Part shown: positions 15,008-25,900 of the stretch, piece after piece | Position numbering within the stretch: the first letter of the stretch is position 1 | Layout of the letters: each line of letters opens with the position of its first letter | The notes under the pieces: model-generated | What the model was told of the DNA's origin: nothing | What the model saw: the letters and a program-made list of their open reading frames with translations, nothing else | Database searches by the model: none | Assembly (NCBI GenBank): GCA_020718785.1 | Contig: DYRK01000010.1 | Location: 1 to 26,963, forward strand | Reading direction: 5' to 3' | Length of the DNA: 26,963 nt | Source of the DNA: Desulfatirhabdium butyrativorans | GTDB taxonomy: Bacteria > Desulfobacterota > Desulfobacteria > Desulfobacterales > DYRK01 | Position numbers and translations under genes: made by a program

Positions 15008-16942
15008 ATGGAATATTACAGTTGCGAATGGATAGAATACCGATTGCTTTTGGATCACTGGCAACTCAAATTCTGCTGTATTCCGCACAGCAAGGGCAAA
15101 GGCTTTGTTCCAATCTGTTCTTTCAGCGGCGGTAAGCTGCCTGTTGATATCATCGTGTCGGAAAGAGAAAAACTGAGACAAATCAATAATGATGAAAGAT
15201 ATATGGATTCTCCCTGTAAAGGATGCCATCGCCTGAGAAAAGACAAATGGGAGAAATTAGAGGGGAATGTCCTTTTTAATCAGATCGAAATCAGTAATTT
15301 CACGCTATGCAATCTGAAATGCGACTATTGCTATACGGTTCTCCGCAAAGAATGGAATCTTCCGGCTTATGCGTATCCACTATCGCCGATATTCGAAGAT
15401 ATCATTCGTAACGGATATCTGCATGAATCCGGACGCATCGAGTGGGCAGGCGGAGAGCCGACTATTTTGAAAGATTTCGGCGAATTGGAAAAAATGCTCT
15501 TAAACAAAGGCTTTTTTCAAACCGTTTTCACGAACTCGGTTGTTTTTTCCGAAGATTTGGAACAGGGACTCCGGCAGAAAAAGATTTCCATAGTCACCAG
15601 CATTGATGCCGGAACTCCTGAGACATACAGAAAAATCAAAGGAAAAGATTGTTTTGACACAGTATGGGCAAACGCGGGGCGTTATGCTCGGACCGGAGGA
15701 TATGTGGCTGTCAAATATATCGTCAAACACAATAACTCAGATTTGAAAGATATTCATGGCTTTCTCAATCTGTGCAAAAGTCATAATATTTCTACGGCAA
15801 CGATAGTCCCCGATAATAATGAAATCAGCAAAGACAGCATCAGCGATGAAACCCTGTATGCCGTAGCAGTAATGAGCCGTGAATCTGCAAAACTGGGCAT
15901 TGATCTGAATATCCAGAAGGATTATTTCGGCGAGAAGTATTTTCGCCGGATTTCAGATTATATGAAAATAGAAGGGATACTGAAAATTCGTTTCAATCGG
16001 CGGCTATCCGAAACCGTTAAAATTTCCGTTGTGATTCCCTGCTGCAATCACGGTGAATTTTTAAAAGAAGCCGTACAAAGCGTCATGTTTTCTGCGTTTG
16101 ACAACTATGAAATCATTGTGGTAAATGACGGTTCCGCAGACGCTTTTACTCTGCGGATTTTCGATGAATTGGAAAAGGATTTTTCGGAAAATCAGCACAT
16201 TGTCATCGTTCATCAGGAAAATGCGGGCGTTTCTGCTGCGCGCAACAATGCCATCCGATTATCGCGTGGCGAATATATTCTGCCATTAGATGCAGATGAT
16301 AAAATCCGACCGAATTATCTGAGCCGTGCTGCGGAGATATTGGATAAGCATCCGGATATCGGCGTTATATATCCTTATGTGCAGCTTTTCGGGGAAAAGC
16401 AGAATGTATGCGAATTTCCTCCATTTGACGCCAAAAGGCTGCTCTTGTATAATTTTATTGTTGCCTGTTCGGTTTTCAGAAAAAACTTATGGAACGACTG
16501 CGGCGGCTATGATCCTGAAATGAGGCTCGGATATGAGGATTGGGAATTTTGGATCCGTGTGATGAAAAAGGGCCGGAATTTTCACCTCATCAGAGAAGTC
16601 ATGGCGGATTGCCGCTTCAGAAGCGGGTCCAGAAATTCGGCTTGCGATATCCCCGAAAACCGTCGGGAATTGATGCGATATATCTGCAATAAACATAAAG
16701 AAATATATTCCGAAAATCTGACATATATAATTTCTGAAAAAGATGCGGATCTGCTTCAGGCGATTCTTCATGCCCGGAATCTTGAAGCCGCTATCAAAGA
16801 AAAGAATGAGATATTGAGCCGCATTTATAATTCTCACGGATGGAAAGCCCTTTTAATGTATTACAGAATATTGGATAAAGTATTTCCGATAAATACCGGG
16901 CGAAGACGTGCTGCCCGAAACATCTTAAAGCTCTTTCGATGA
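15008..16942 (+). CDS. Radical SAM domain fused to family 2 glycosyltransferase
   Basis: 644 residues from ATG 15008, chosen because AGAGGAAG (14991-14998) lies nine bases upstream; a GTG at 14978 in the same frame would overlap the preceding gene. Residues about 95-320 are a radical SAM domain: FTLCNLKCDYCY gives the C-x3-C-x2-C 4Fe-4S site (about 101-108), IEWAGGEPTILKDF is the GGE motif binding SAM, and IVTSIDAGTPETYRKIKG is a late strand. Extra cysteines before it (FCCIPHS, SPCKGCHRL) could hold a second cluster. Residues about 337-560 are a GT2 domain: VKISVVIPCCNHGEFLKEAV, EIIVVNDGS, LPLDADD and GYEDWEFWIRV. A single protein that both modifies by radical chemistry and transfers sugar is unusual; the radical substrate is unknown. 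Confidence 0.88.
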   Translation: MEYYSCEWIEYRLLLDHWQLKFCCIPHSKGKGFVPICSFSGGKLPVDIIVSEREKLRQINNDERYMDSPCKGCHRLRKDKWEKLEGNVLFNQIEISNFTLCNLKCDYCYTVLRKEWNLPAYAYPLSPIFEDIIRNGYLHESGRIEWAGGEPTILKDFGELEKMLLNKGFFQTVFTNSVVFSEDLEQGLRQKKISIVTSIDAGTPETYRKIKGKDCFDTVWANAGRYARTGGYVAVKYIVKHNNSDLKDIHGFLNLCKSHNISTATIVPDNNEISKDSISDETLYAVAVMSRESAKLGIDLNIQKDYFGEKYFRRISDYMKIEGILKIRFNRRLSETVKISVVIPCCNHGEFLKEAVQSVMFSAFDNYEIIVVNDGSADAFTLRIFDELEKDFSENQHIVIVHQENAGVSAARNNAIRLSRGEYILPLDADDKIRPNYLSRAAEILDKHPDIGVIYPYVQLFGEKQNVCEFPPFDAKRLLLYNFIVACSVFRKNLWNDCGGYDPEMRLGYEDWEFWIRVMKKGRNFHLIREVMADCRFRSGSRNSACDIPENRRELMRYICNKHKEIYSENLTYIISEKDADLLQAILHARNLEAAIKEKNEILSRIYNSHGWKALLMYYRILDKVFPINTGRRRAARNILKLFR

Positions 16943-18717
16943 GACAAAGCGATTTTCAGTCACAGGCAGAAGATTTTCTGATCCGGGCTTCAGCCGACAG
17001 CGATTCGCCGATACTCAGGAAATGGTATGAGCAGTTATTTTATTATCTCGCAGAAAGAGATTTTGCGATTGACTCTGTCTCTCTGAAATTTCTCAGGGGA
17101 AGCTTTTCGGCAGAGGATTGGCTTTGGCTCAAGGCATTTCAAATCCGGCCCCTGATGAGCATATTGATGCCTGTGTATAATACCGATACTGATGTTCTCA
17201 GAAGAAGCATCGAATCGGTTCTGAATCAGGTGTATAAGAAATGGGAACTCTGTATTGTTGACGATGCCTCGGAACGGGCAGAGATCAAGCCGGTTCTGAA
17301 GTATTACTCAAAGAAAGATAGCCGGATTCGGCTACGGTTTTCCGATAAAAATGAAGGTATTGCTATTACTGTCAATAAAGCGGCTCAGATGGCTTCGGGC
17401 GGGTATATCGGAGTATTGGATCACGATGACGAATTGGAGCCGCTCACGCTCTTCGAATATGTCAGACTTATCAATATTCATCCGGATGCAGACTGCATCT
17501 ACTGCGATGAAGACAAAATTGCCGAAGACAGGAAGTATTGCGACCCCTGGTTCAAATCGGACTGGAACCCGGATTTATCTCTTTCCTTCAATTATGTGAT
17601 GCACTTTGCCATGTACCGGCGCAGTCTGTTCAAGGCAATAGGCGGAGTCCGCAAAGATTATGAAGGCTCTCAGGATTACGATCTGTTACTGAGAGCTTCT
17701 GAAAAAACCGATAAAATTTATCATATTCCGCAAATCCTTTACCATTGGCGCATGGGCAGCGGGTCTATCGCGTCCGGGCCCGAAGCCAAGCCCGATGTAT
17801 TTGTCAAGGGATTGGCAGCCTTGAACGATGCGTTAAAGAGGCGGAATATTTCCGGCGTCGCAGAAGATGCGCCGAATGCGTGGAAGGGTGTTTACAGAGT
17901 CAGGAGAAATATCGTCCGCCCCTTATCCTGTTCCGCAGTGATACGTTCCTACGGAAATGAAACCGCATTAAGCCGGGTATCGGACAGTCTGCCTTCTGAT
18001 ATGATATCGGAAATACTGGTTTGTGTCCATTCTTCTGTAAGTTCGAATACAGACAGGATTTCAGAGTCATACAAAGGAAAAATCAGACAGATCGTAGTCG
18101 AAGATTCCGACAGTTTTCCCGATGCCTTTAATACCGGGGCAAGACAGGCAGCCGGTGAAATTCTCTTTTTTTTAGATGAGACATTGGAACTGATTTCACC
18201 GGAAAGTTATGTCTGTCTGCTGGAGCATGTCCAAAGAAAAGAAGTCGGCGCAGTCGGCGGAAAAGTCTATTATGAAAACGGTTTGACGGAGCATGGCGGC
18301 GTTATTCTTGGTCCCTTTGATGTGCTGGGATATGCTCACCGTGCAACTCCCGACAGACCCGGATATGCGGGCCTGAACGCTATGATCTGCAACTACAGCG
18401 CAGTCATGGGATTAGGCATGATGACTCGGCGGAAACTCTTTCTGGATATGGGCGGATTTGACAGCGTATTCGAGAGGGCTTACTGGGATGCGGATTATTG
18501 TCTCAGACTCAGAGAGAAGGCTTATCTCATCACTTACACGCCGTATTCGAAATTCCGCCACTATATCCCGGTAAAAGCCATCCGTGAAATGATCGTAGAA
18601 CCGGAAGCCGCACATTTCAGAAAACGATGGCGGGATATGATTGACTCGGACCCGTATTTTAACCCGAATTTTTCAAGACTCGTTGAGAATTTCACTTTAA
18701 AGGATAAAAAGCGATGA
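16939..18717 (+). CDS. Double-domain family 2 glycosyltransferase
   Basis: 592 residues, start overlapping the previous stop (ATGA). After about 70 residues with no recognised domain comes the first GT2 domain (about 72-290): LMSILMPVYNTDTDVLRRSI, ELCIVDDAS, GVLDHDDELEP as DxD site, and GSQDYDLLLRASE. The second half (about 330-570) is a GT2-like domain with AVIRSYGNETALSR, FNTGARQAAGEILFFLDET, VGGKVYYENGLTEHGGVILG, and AYWDADYCLRLREK. In the second domain the expected NDT/DxD at the metal site reads DET, so it may be weakened or use metal differently. Such two-domain proteins commonly make disaccharide repeats in O-antigen and S-layer glycan clusters. The last + strand glycan gene in the window. 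Confidence 0.9.
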   Translation: MRQSDFQSQAEDFLIRASADSDSPILRKWYEQLFYYLAERDFAIDSVSLKFLRGSFSAEDWLWLKAFQIRPLMSILMPVYNTDTDVLRRSIESVLNQVYKKWELCIVDDASERAEIKPVLKYYSKKDSRIRLRFSDKNEGIAITVNKAAQMASGGYIGVLDHDDELEPLTLFEYVRLINIHPDADCIYCDEDKIAEDRKYCDPWFKSDWNPDLSLSFNYVMHFAMYRRSLFKAIGGVRKDYEGSQDYDLLLRASEKTDKIYHIPQILYHWRMGSGSIASGPEAKPDVFVKGLAALNDALKRRNISGVAEDAPNAWKGVYRVRRNIVRPLSCSAVIRSYGNETALSRVSDSLPSDMISEILVCVHSSVSSNTDRISESYKGKIRQIVVEDSDSFPDAFNTGARQAAGEILFFLDETLELISPESYVCLLEHVQRKEVGAVGGKVYYENGLTEHGGVILGPFDVLGYAHRATPDRPGYAGLNAMICNYSAVMGLGMMTRRKLFLDMGGFDSVFERAYWDADYCLRLREKAYLITYTPYSKFRHYIPVKAIREMIVEPEAAHFRKRWRDMIDSDPYFNPNFSRLVENFTLKDKKR

Positions 18718-19904
18718 ACAATATCATCTTACTGGTTGACGATGAAGAGGATATCCGGGATGTTCTGGATATATCGCTGTCTGATCTGGGATATCATGTG
18801 CTGACAGCGGCAAACGGGGAAGATGCCCTGAGTATTTTCAGAAAAGAAAATCCGCCTGTGGTTCTCAGCGATATAAAAATGCCGGGCATGGACGGTATAG
18901 AACTGCTTCAGAAGATCAAACTGGAAAACAGCGATACAGAAGTTATTATGATTACGGGTCACGGAGATATGGATTTAGCCATCAAAAGCCTCAAATACGA
19001 AGCCACCGATTTTGTCACAAAACCCATCAATGACGATGTTCTGGAAATCGCTCTGAAAAAAGCTTTTGAAAGAATATCGCTACGGCAGCAGATCAGAGAC
19101 TATACGGAAAATCTTGAGATATTGGTTGAAGAGAAAACCAGAAAGCTGCTTGAAGCGGAAAGGCTTGCGGCTATAGGCGAAACCGTAGCCGGTTTGTCTC
19201 ATGCCATAAAGAATATTGCCGGAGGACTGAAAGGCGGTATTTTTGTGCTGGAAAAGGGAATCGAATCCGATGATAAGACATATTTGCGACAAGGCTGGGA
19301 AATGGTGAAGGGGAATGTTGACAAGATCAGAAACCTGTCCTTGGACCTTCTCAGTTACGGGAAATCTACGGAGATAAAGTATCAGTTGTGTGATCCGAAC
19401 AAGCCTGTCCGGGAAGTTGCAGAACTGATGATATCTCCTGCCCGTGAACATCAGATCGAATTGAAAACAGACCTCAGCCCGGATTTGAAGCCCTTTTATT
19501 TTGATCCCGAAGGAATTCACCGCTGTCTTATGAATCTTGTCACCAATGCGCTGGATGCCTGCAAAAAGCCCGAATTGTACGAAGAGTCTGAAGATATCCC
19601 TGATACGGACCCGAGCGCAAAAGAAGTTATTGTGAAAACACTCAGGACGCCGGGCTGGGGAGTCGAATATCAGGTGACAGACAACGGGAGCGGCATGGAA
19701 GAAGAAGTCCGGCAGAAAATTTTTCAGAGTTTTTTCAGTACAAAAGGAACCCGAGGCACAGGCATCGGTCTGATGATGACCCGGAAAATTATCAGCCAGC
19801 ATAAGGGGCTTATTGAAGTAGAATCCCGAAAAGATTCAGGCTCGAAATTCATTATCAAACTTCCGGTTGTCGAAAATCCGCCGACCGAAAAAGCAGGGAC
19901 ATGA
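18714..19904 (+). CDS. Receiver - histidine kinase signalling protein
   Basis: 396 residues, start ATG 18714 with AAAGGA upstream and a 4-base overlap with the glycosyltransferase stop. Residues 1-120 are a receiver domain: acidic pair DDEED at 9-13, phosphoacceptor D53 in LSDIKMPGMDG, T81 in MITGHGD, and K103 in VTKP. A coiled-coil linker (TENLEILVEEKTRKLLEAERLA) leads to a HisKA-type dimerisation helix with H163 in GLSHAIKNI, then the HATPase: LMNLVTNALDAC (N box), VTDNGSGM (G1), FFSTKGTRGTGIGL (F/G2). No membrane segment, so it is cytosolic and probably receives phosphate from another kinase and relays to an unlinked regulator. Translational coupling to glycan genes suggests it controls or is controlled with glycan production; target unknown. 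Confidence 0.93.
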   Translation: MNNIILLVDDEEDIRDVLDISLSDLGYHVLTAANGEDALSIFRKENPPVVLSDIKMPGMDGIELLQKIKLENSDTEVIMITGHGDMDLAIKSLKYEATDFVTKPINDDVLEIALKKAFERISLRQQIRDYTENLEILVEEKTRKLLEAERLAAIGETVAGLSHAIKNIAGGLKGGIFVLEKGIESDDKTYLRQGWEMVKGNVDKIRNLSLDLLSYGKSTEIKYQLCDPNKPVREVAELMISPAREHQIELKTDLSPDLKPFYFDPEGIHRCLMNLVTNALDACKKPELYEESEDIPDTDPSAKEVIVKTLRTPGWGVEYQVTDNGSGMEEEVRQKIFQSFFSTKGTRGTGIGLMMTRKIISQHKGLIEVESRKDSGSKFIIKLPVVENPPTEKAGT

Positions 19905-19929
19905 AAAAAACTGCTTTCAAGCCCTGCTT
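19891..19929 (-). terminator. Putative intrinsic terminator for the minus-strand surface protein gene
   Basis: AAGCAGGG (19891-19898) and CCCTGCTT (19922-19929) form a perfect 8-bp stem, with an inner TGAAA/TTTCA stem. Read on the minus strand the hairpin is followed by a T run (CCCTGCTTTTTCGG), as expected of rho-independent termination 24 bases after that gene's stop. On the plus strand there is no T run. The arms overlap the last codons of the kinase gene. Confidence 0.55.
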
Positions 19930-19952
19930 CAGTATCACCGATCTGCAACGAT

Positions 19953-22900
19953 TCAATTCCTTCTGAGCAGAAGAACAGCGGCTCCGACTGTCAATAAAAA
20001 AAGTATTTCTACAAGAGCCGGGGGCGAACCGTCGGCTGAATCCGAAATAAAGCATCCTGCGCTCGCTTCCACCCGAGATGAGCCGTTCTCCTTTACAATC
20101 CCGACGCTCAGATTCTCCATAGGTCTCGGAGGCGAGTCATCATCGTCATAAACGTAGGCAAAGGCTTCTCTCAATCGAAACGCGATAAACGGGAATTGAA
20201 GATTTGAGACTAAACGATTCAGCCTTTTTCCGATACGGGTTTCCAAATCCGAGGTCACGCTTGCAGGAAATCTGAGAGAGACATTTTCCGCTTTTGCTTT
20301 TACCCAATAGCCTTGATATGGCTCCGTCCATTCCGTATCAGACGTGTAATCACCGTTCTCCCATCGCCACAGCCGCTTATCAATGAAAGGATTGGATTCG
20401 GGCAGATCGGCAATGGCAACGGGTCCGTATAGAATGAGCCCGTCTCCGTCGCATACGAGTATTTCTACATCGTTCCAGTAGTAATCGCTGTTGTTGGGAC
20501 AGCCGATCATATTCCAGCCCTTGCCGGTCAGTGAATCATAGCGCAGTTTCACATCCACATCTGTAGTCACACTGACCGGAACTCCGGTGACGGTGATATC
20601 AAGTCCGTTTCTGGCAAGGAACCAGTAAGCTCTTCCGGGTTCGATATCTATCTGATTTTCATACTCGACATAGTTTCCGATTTCAGGATGATAGGCTCCG
20701 ATCCGGAAGTTATTCCGATCATAGTTTCCGCCCAGATCATCGCCCAGAACGGCTTCGGATGCCGGATTGTCAGGCCAGAGCGGAAAGGATACCATTCTGT
20801 AATCCGGGGCTTTGTCTCCCGGATCAATGCTCACTCTCGCATCGGTTTCCAGTACGCCTATCTTGAAGACATATTCTTCGGACCATGAAAAAGAATTACT
20901 TCCCGAATCCTTATATCCCGCTTTCCACGCATATTTCATGCCGGGAATCAGACCAGTAACCGTATATCGGGTAAGATCGCCGGATTCGGCTATATAGTCA
21001 AAGGAAGGGTCTTTTTCGCTTTCGCAATATGCTCTGTCTGCCCGTCTTATCAGCCAATGCGTTGCGGTATGGGCATTTCCTTCGGGGTCTGAAAATGCTC
21101 CGGCTTGAAGCGTGACAGATTCCGACGACAATACGGCTTCGTTTGCCGGGCTGACTGCAAAGGGAATATCCGGCGGCGTATTATTCTGCCGTACTATATT
21201 GACAATACAGCTGTCGAGAGATGACTGTCCGGCAGTATCCGTAACCGTCAGTTGAAAGAGCAGTTCTTCTGACTTCGTATCCGAGGCAATGAATGTTGGT
21301 TGAATAGCTGCAGAATCGGATAAAGTCACCGACTGAACGCCGATCTGCTCCCAGAAATAGGAGACAATGCCGTCATCCGAGTCAAAAGACTTCGATCCGT
21401 CCAATGTGACGACCTGACCTTCGTTTACTGTCTGATCTGCCCCGGCATCAGCTACAGGCTGCATATTCGGCTTGCGGGAAACCTTTACTTCCAGATAGAA
21501 TACATTGCTGTCATTGACGCCGTCATTGACCACTGCCGGTATAGTCAGACTGCCGTAAAAGCCGGGCGTCGGCGTGATTGTATTATCGCTGTAAGTGTAG
21601 TTCTCTCCTTCCCTGATTCTAAGCCTGAAATCATCCGGAAAGACATTATCCGGGTCTGTTATGCTCAGATCGTTCAGCGTGATCGTAAGTGATGTTCCTT
21701 CTTCAATTTCCAATGGCTTCTGATCCCTTATGACCGGAGGGCTATCGGGAGAAACTTTCTGTTTCAGAATGAAGTTTACCCTGTCTCCTGTAGAAACACC
21801 GGTCTTTTCCTGCGACAAATAAGGCAGAGACGGATCCGGCAATACCGATACCGTGTAGTCACTGCTTCCAGGCAAACCGTTGATATCATAGCTCCCGTCC
21901 GTTTTGCTCAACACGCTGTTTCCTTCCTGACGAGACTCGGACCAAGCCTTGATCTCTGTTCCCGAAAGCGGATTCCCTGCCTCGTCGGAAATTGTTCCCT
22001 GAATACTTCCGTCCCGGCTTAGTTCCAGTTCAAAAGAAATGTCCGGGAAATCCGGATCACTCGGACGAAGCAGTTCGGCATTTTCTTCATTCGGTGTACC
22101 GGTCGCTGTTCCATCATAATATCGGTGATTATACCTGTCCGACCATACAGAAACGATGTAGTCATAAGCTTGTTTTAACCCTTTGATGGTATAGGGAATT
22201 TCTCTTAGATTCTGAAACACGATCCGCACACTTTCCATTGACCCCGTTGACTCGGAAAAGGCTTCGATTCTTACGCTTTCACCCGGCACTGCATTTTCAG
22301 GAAAAACAAGTTTTCCCGAAATCACCGTAGTAACAGGAATCAAGTCGAAATCAATGCGGTCTGCATCTCGCTCTGTCAAATCTGTAAAACCGGCGTATTC
22401 CGAATACAGATAATTGTCGGAACGAATTTCTATCCGGTAATCCGAGGCAGGCTTCAGATCGCTGACGATGTAACTGACAAGGTCGCCTGTGCCTTGCAGC
22501 GTGATGTTCTTACTGAAATCTGTCGAAAGAGATGATACCGTAATCTCTATCGTGTTTCCTGCGGCAAGCCCCGTAATTCTGCCGCTGATCGCACGTGTAT
22601 GCACGACTACAGGGGAAACGGCAATGTTCAGATCAAAGACATTACTGGAATCTGTTCCGTCATTCACCGTTACCGTAACGATAAGGATTCCGCTGAAACC
22701 GGTCGCAGGAATAATCGTGTTGCCGTTATGCGTATAATTGATTCCGTCCCGAACAGTCAGTCTGAAGTCATCCGGATACACATTGTCCGGGTCGCTTACG
22801 CTCAGATCGTTCAGAGCAACAGTCATCGCTGTTTCTTCCGATGTGCTTAATGGGTTCTGAGCCATAATTATCGGGGCATCATTGACATTTGCCACCGTAA

Positions 22901-25900
22901 TTTCAAAAGTCTGAATACCTGCTGCGCCGGCCGCATCTCTGACCTCCAATGCAATGCTATGAAAGCCGATATCGTTGTCTCCCGGAATACCCGAAAGCTT
23001 TGCTGTTCCGTCTTTGTTGTCTGTCAATGACAGCCATACCGGTATCTTCAAAGCACTGATACTAAGGCTGTCGTCTGCATCGGCGTCAGAAGTCGTAATA
23101 CTATAGATATACGTCGCATCTTCTGTAGCATCAGTCACCGGCGTACTGCCGAATATCGGCGGTTCATTGACATTTGTCACGCTTATCGTAAAATTCTGTG
23201 TATCCGTTTCACCCGCAGCATCTTTGACTCTCAGACTGATGCTGTGTTCGCCTACGTCACCATTGGTCGGCGTGCCGGAAAGTCTTGCCGTGCCGTCTCC
23301 CTTATCCGTCAGACTGAGCCATTTCGGTAAGCCCGAAGTAGTTATACTTAGGCTGTCTTTCATGTCGGGATCGGCTATAGTGACGAAATAGACATATTCC
23401 CTGTTTTCCGTTGCCGCAATGACCGGTGTGCCGGTAAACTGGGGCGGATTGTTGACATTTGCCACCCGGATAGAAAAGCTCTGGGAATTTGCGGATCCGG
23501 CGATATCTCTTACCTTCAATTCGATACGATGCTCTCCGACATCCTCATTGCCGGGCGTACCGGTAAGCAATGCCGTACCGTCTCCGTTGTCCGTCAAAAT
23601 CAGCCATTCGGGCAAATCAGAAGAAGCAGTGATAGTCAGCGAATCATTGCTGTCCGGGTCGGCGGTTCCGATGGTATATGTATATGTCTCGCCTTCTGTT
23701 GCAATAAGGACAGGCAGACTGATGAATTCGGGCGGATTATTGACATTTGTTATTCGAATAGCAAAATGTTGTGTATTCGAAGCTCCGGCAGCATCCTCAA
23801 CATTCAATACGACATCAAAGATTCCTACATTGCTGTTGTTCGGCGTACCGGAAAGTATCGCCGTACCATCTCCCTTATCGCTGAGACTGAGCCAATCCGG
23901 AAGGACAGAGGCAGTGATACTATGAACATCGTCAGTATCCGGATCCTCAGTCGTTACCGTGTAGCTGTAAATCGAATCTTCTTTTGCCGTAGTAATAGGG
24001 ATACTGGTGAAGAACGGCATGTCATTCACCGGATTCACGGTTATTACAGCCCTTCCGATCTCTCTGCCGAATGCCGTAGTTCCACCGCTGAGGCTCGTAT
24101 CACTATTTACATCTCCGCTATTGCCCTGAGTCTGATCCCAAGCCCGGAAAGTAATACTTGCAGTTCCGTTAAAATCGGCATCAGGCACAAAGCGGATCAT
24201 CGCCAGCATATCCAGCAGAACAGCTTTGTTTTCGGCAATATCTTCAGGGAAATTCACAAATACCGGAGCGGACGTACTCGAAATTCGTATTTGCGGATTT
24301 GCATATTGCCAGACTCCGTGAGCCGTATCTGCGGCAATCACGGCAATTCCGGATTTTGCGTCTTTATCCGCATCGCTTATAGGATTATCAGAGCTTGCGA
24401 TTAGATCGGCAATCGTCATACCGGGATTGTCGGCGTCTGCCGAATCTTCTGCTATGGAAGAGAGAGTCATATCAACGGTATTCAATATCGGCGAATCATT
24501 GACCGGTTTGACGAAAATCGTCACCGTTGCCGTATCTGACTCATCTCCCTTAATGACGGTATAGGTAAAATTATCTTCGCCGTTATAATTTTCGCCGGGC
24601 GTATAACTAAAAGAGCCGTCGTTCTTCAAAGTGATTCTACCTTGCAAAGAATCGCCTATATTCAATTGATAATCGCCTTCAATACCGCTGTCATTTGCCA
24701 GAACACCCGGAGCTTGAATCGTCAGGGGTTGATCTTCATCTGTCTCATACCGGTCATCGTTTGCATCCGGCGAAATACTAATCCGAATAACAGAGATAAA
24801 AAATGCCGGCAGAGCAGCGGTCAATATCCTGTCCGAGACGCTGATGATAATGTTTTTAAATATACCTACATCTTTGTTACCGGGAGTTCCGCTCAGTTCA
24901 CCGGTTTCAGTATCAAATTTTGCCCATTCCGGTTTGTTAGTAATGGAAAAAATCAGCACATCATCGTCTGCATCGTCGGCAATCGGCGTAAAACTGTATT
25001 GGCTGTCGGCATTTACTTTTGTTGCCGGAGTACCGGAAATGCTCGGCGCATCATTGACATTGACTACTGTGAGATTGAAAGCGGGCAGAGTGCTTGCTGC
25101 CGTACCGTCCGAGACACTGATGACAATGTTTTCGCTTGTTCCGACATCTTCATTATCAGGTGTTCCGCTCAACGTTCCGTTTGTAGTATCAAACTCTGCC
25201 CAGACCGGTTTATTGACAATAGAAAAGGTGAGCGCATCGTTTTCACTGTCTTCGGCATTCGGAAGAAAGTAATACGAACTGCCTTCATTTACTTGAGTCA
25301 GGGGTGTGCCGGAAATGATCGGCACATCATTGGCAGAGCCGACTGAAATCCTTACTGTTGCCGGGTTCGAATCAGCTATGCCGTCATTGACTTTATAAGT
25401 AAAACTATCCTCGCCGGAAAAATCGGCATTGGGTCTGTAAATAAAAGAACCGTCGCTGTTAAGCGTAACAGAACCATTGGAACACTCGCTGATTTTTATT
25501 GCTTTAAGCGAATCGCCTTCTGAATCGCTGTCATTCACCAGAATACCCGGAGACGGAATGATCAAAGTTTCATCTTCTTCTACGGTGAATTTGTCGTCAT
25601 TTGCAAGCGGCAGATCATTAACAGCACGAACCGAAATGATTACCGTTGCTGCATCAGAATCCTCTGTGCCGTCATTGACTTTATAAGTAAAACTATCCTC
25701 CTCAAAGAAATTCTGATGCGGCGAATACTCAAAAGACCCGTCGGCATTCAGCGTCAATGAGCCGTTAGCAGGCTCGGTGATTTCGATTGCCGTCAACGTA
25801 TCGTTTTCCACATCGCCGTCATTTGCCGATAAGCCCGAAGCCCTGTCAATTTTCAGAAGAGAATCCTCTGCGACAGAATAAGCGTCATTATTTGCAATCG

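Noticed and set aside
19080..19802. Minus-strand ORF of 240 codons
   Set aside because: Antisense to the histidine kinase catalytic core; composition typical of a shadow frame.
23529..24404. Plus-strand ORF of 291 codons inside the giant surface gene
   Set aside because: It lies antisense to the repeat region, is rich in Ser, Arg and Ile without a domain, and similar open frames recur wherever the repeats recur.
24642..25346. Plus-strand ORF of 234 codons
   Set aside because: Antisense shadow of cadherin-like repeats; internally repetitive in step with them.
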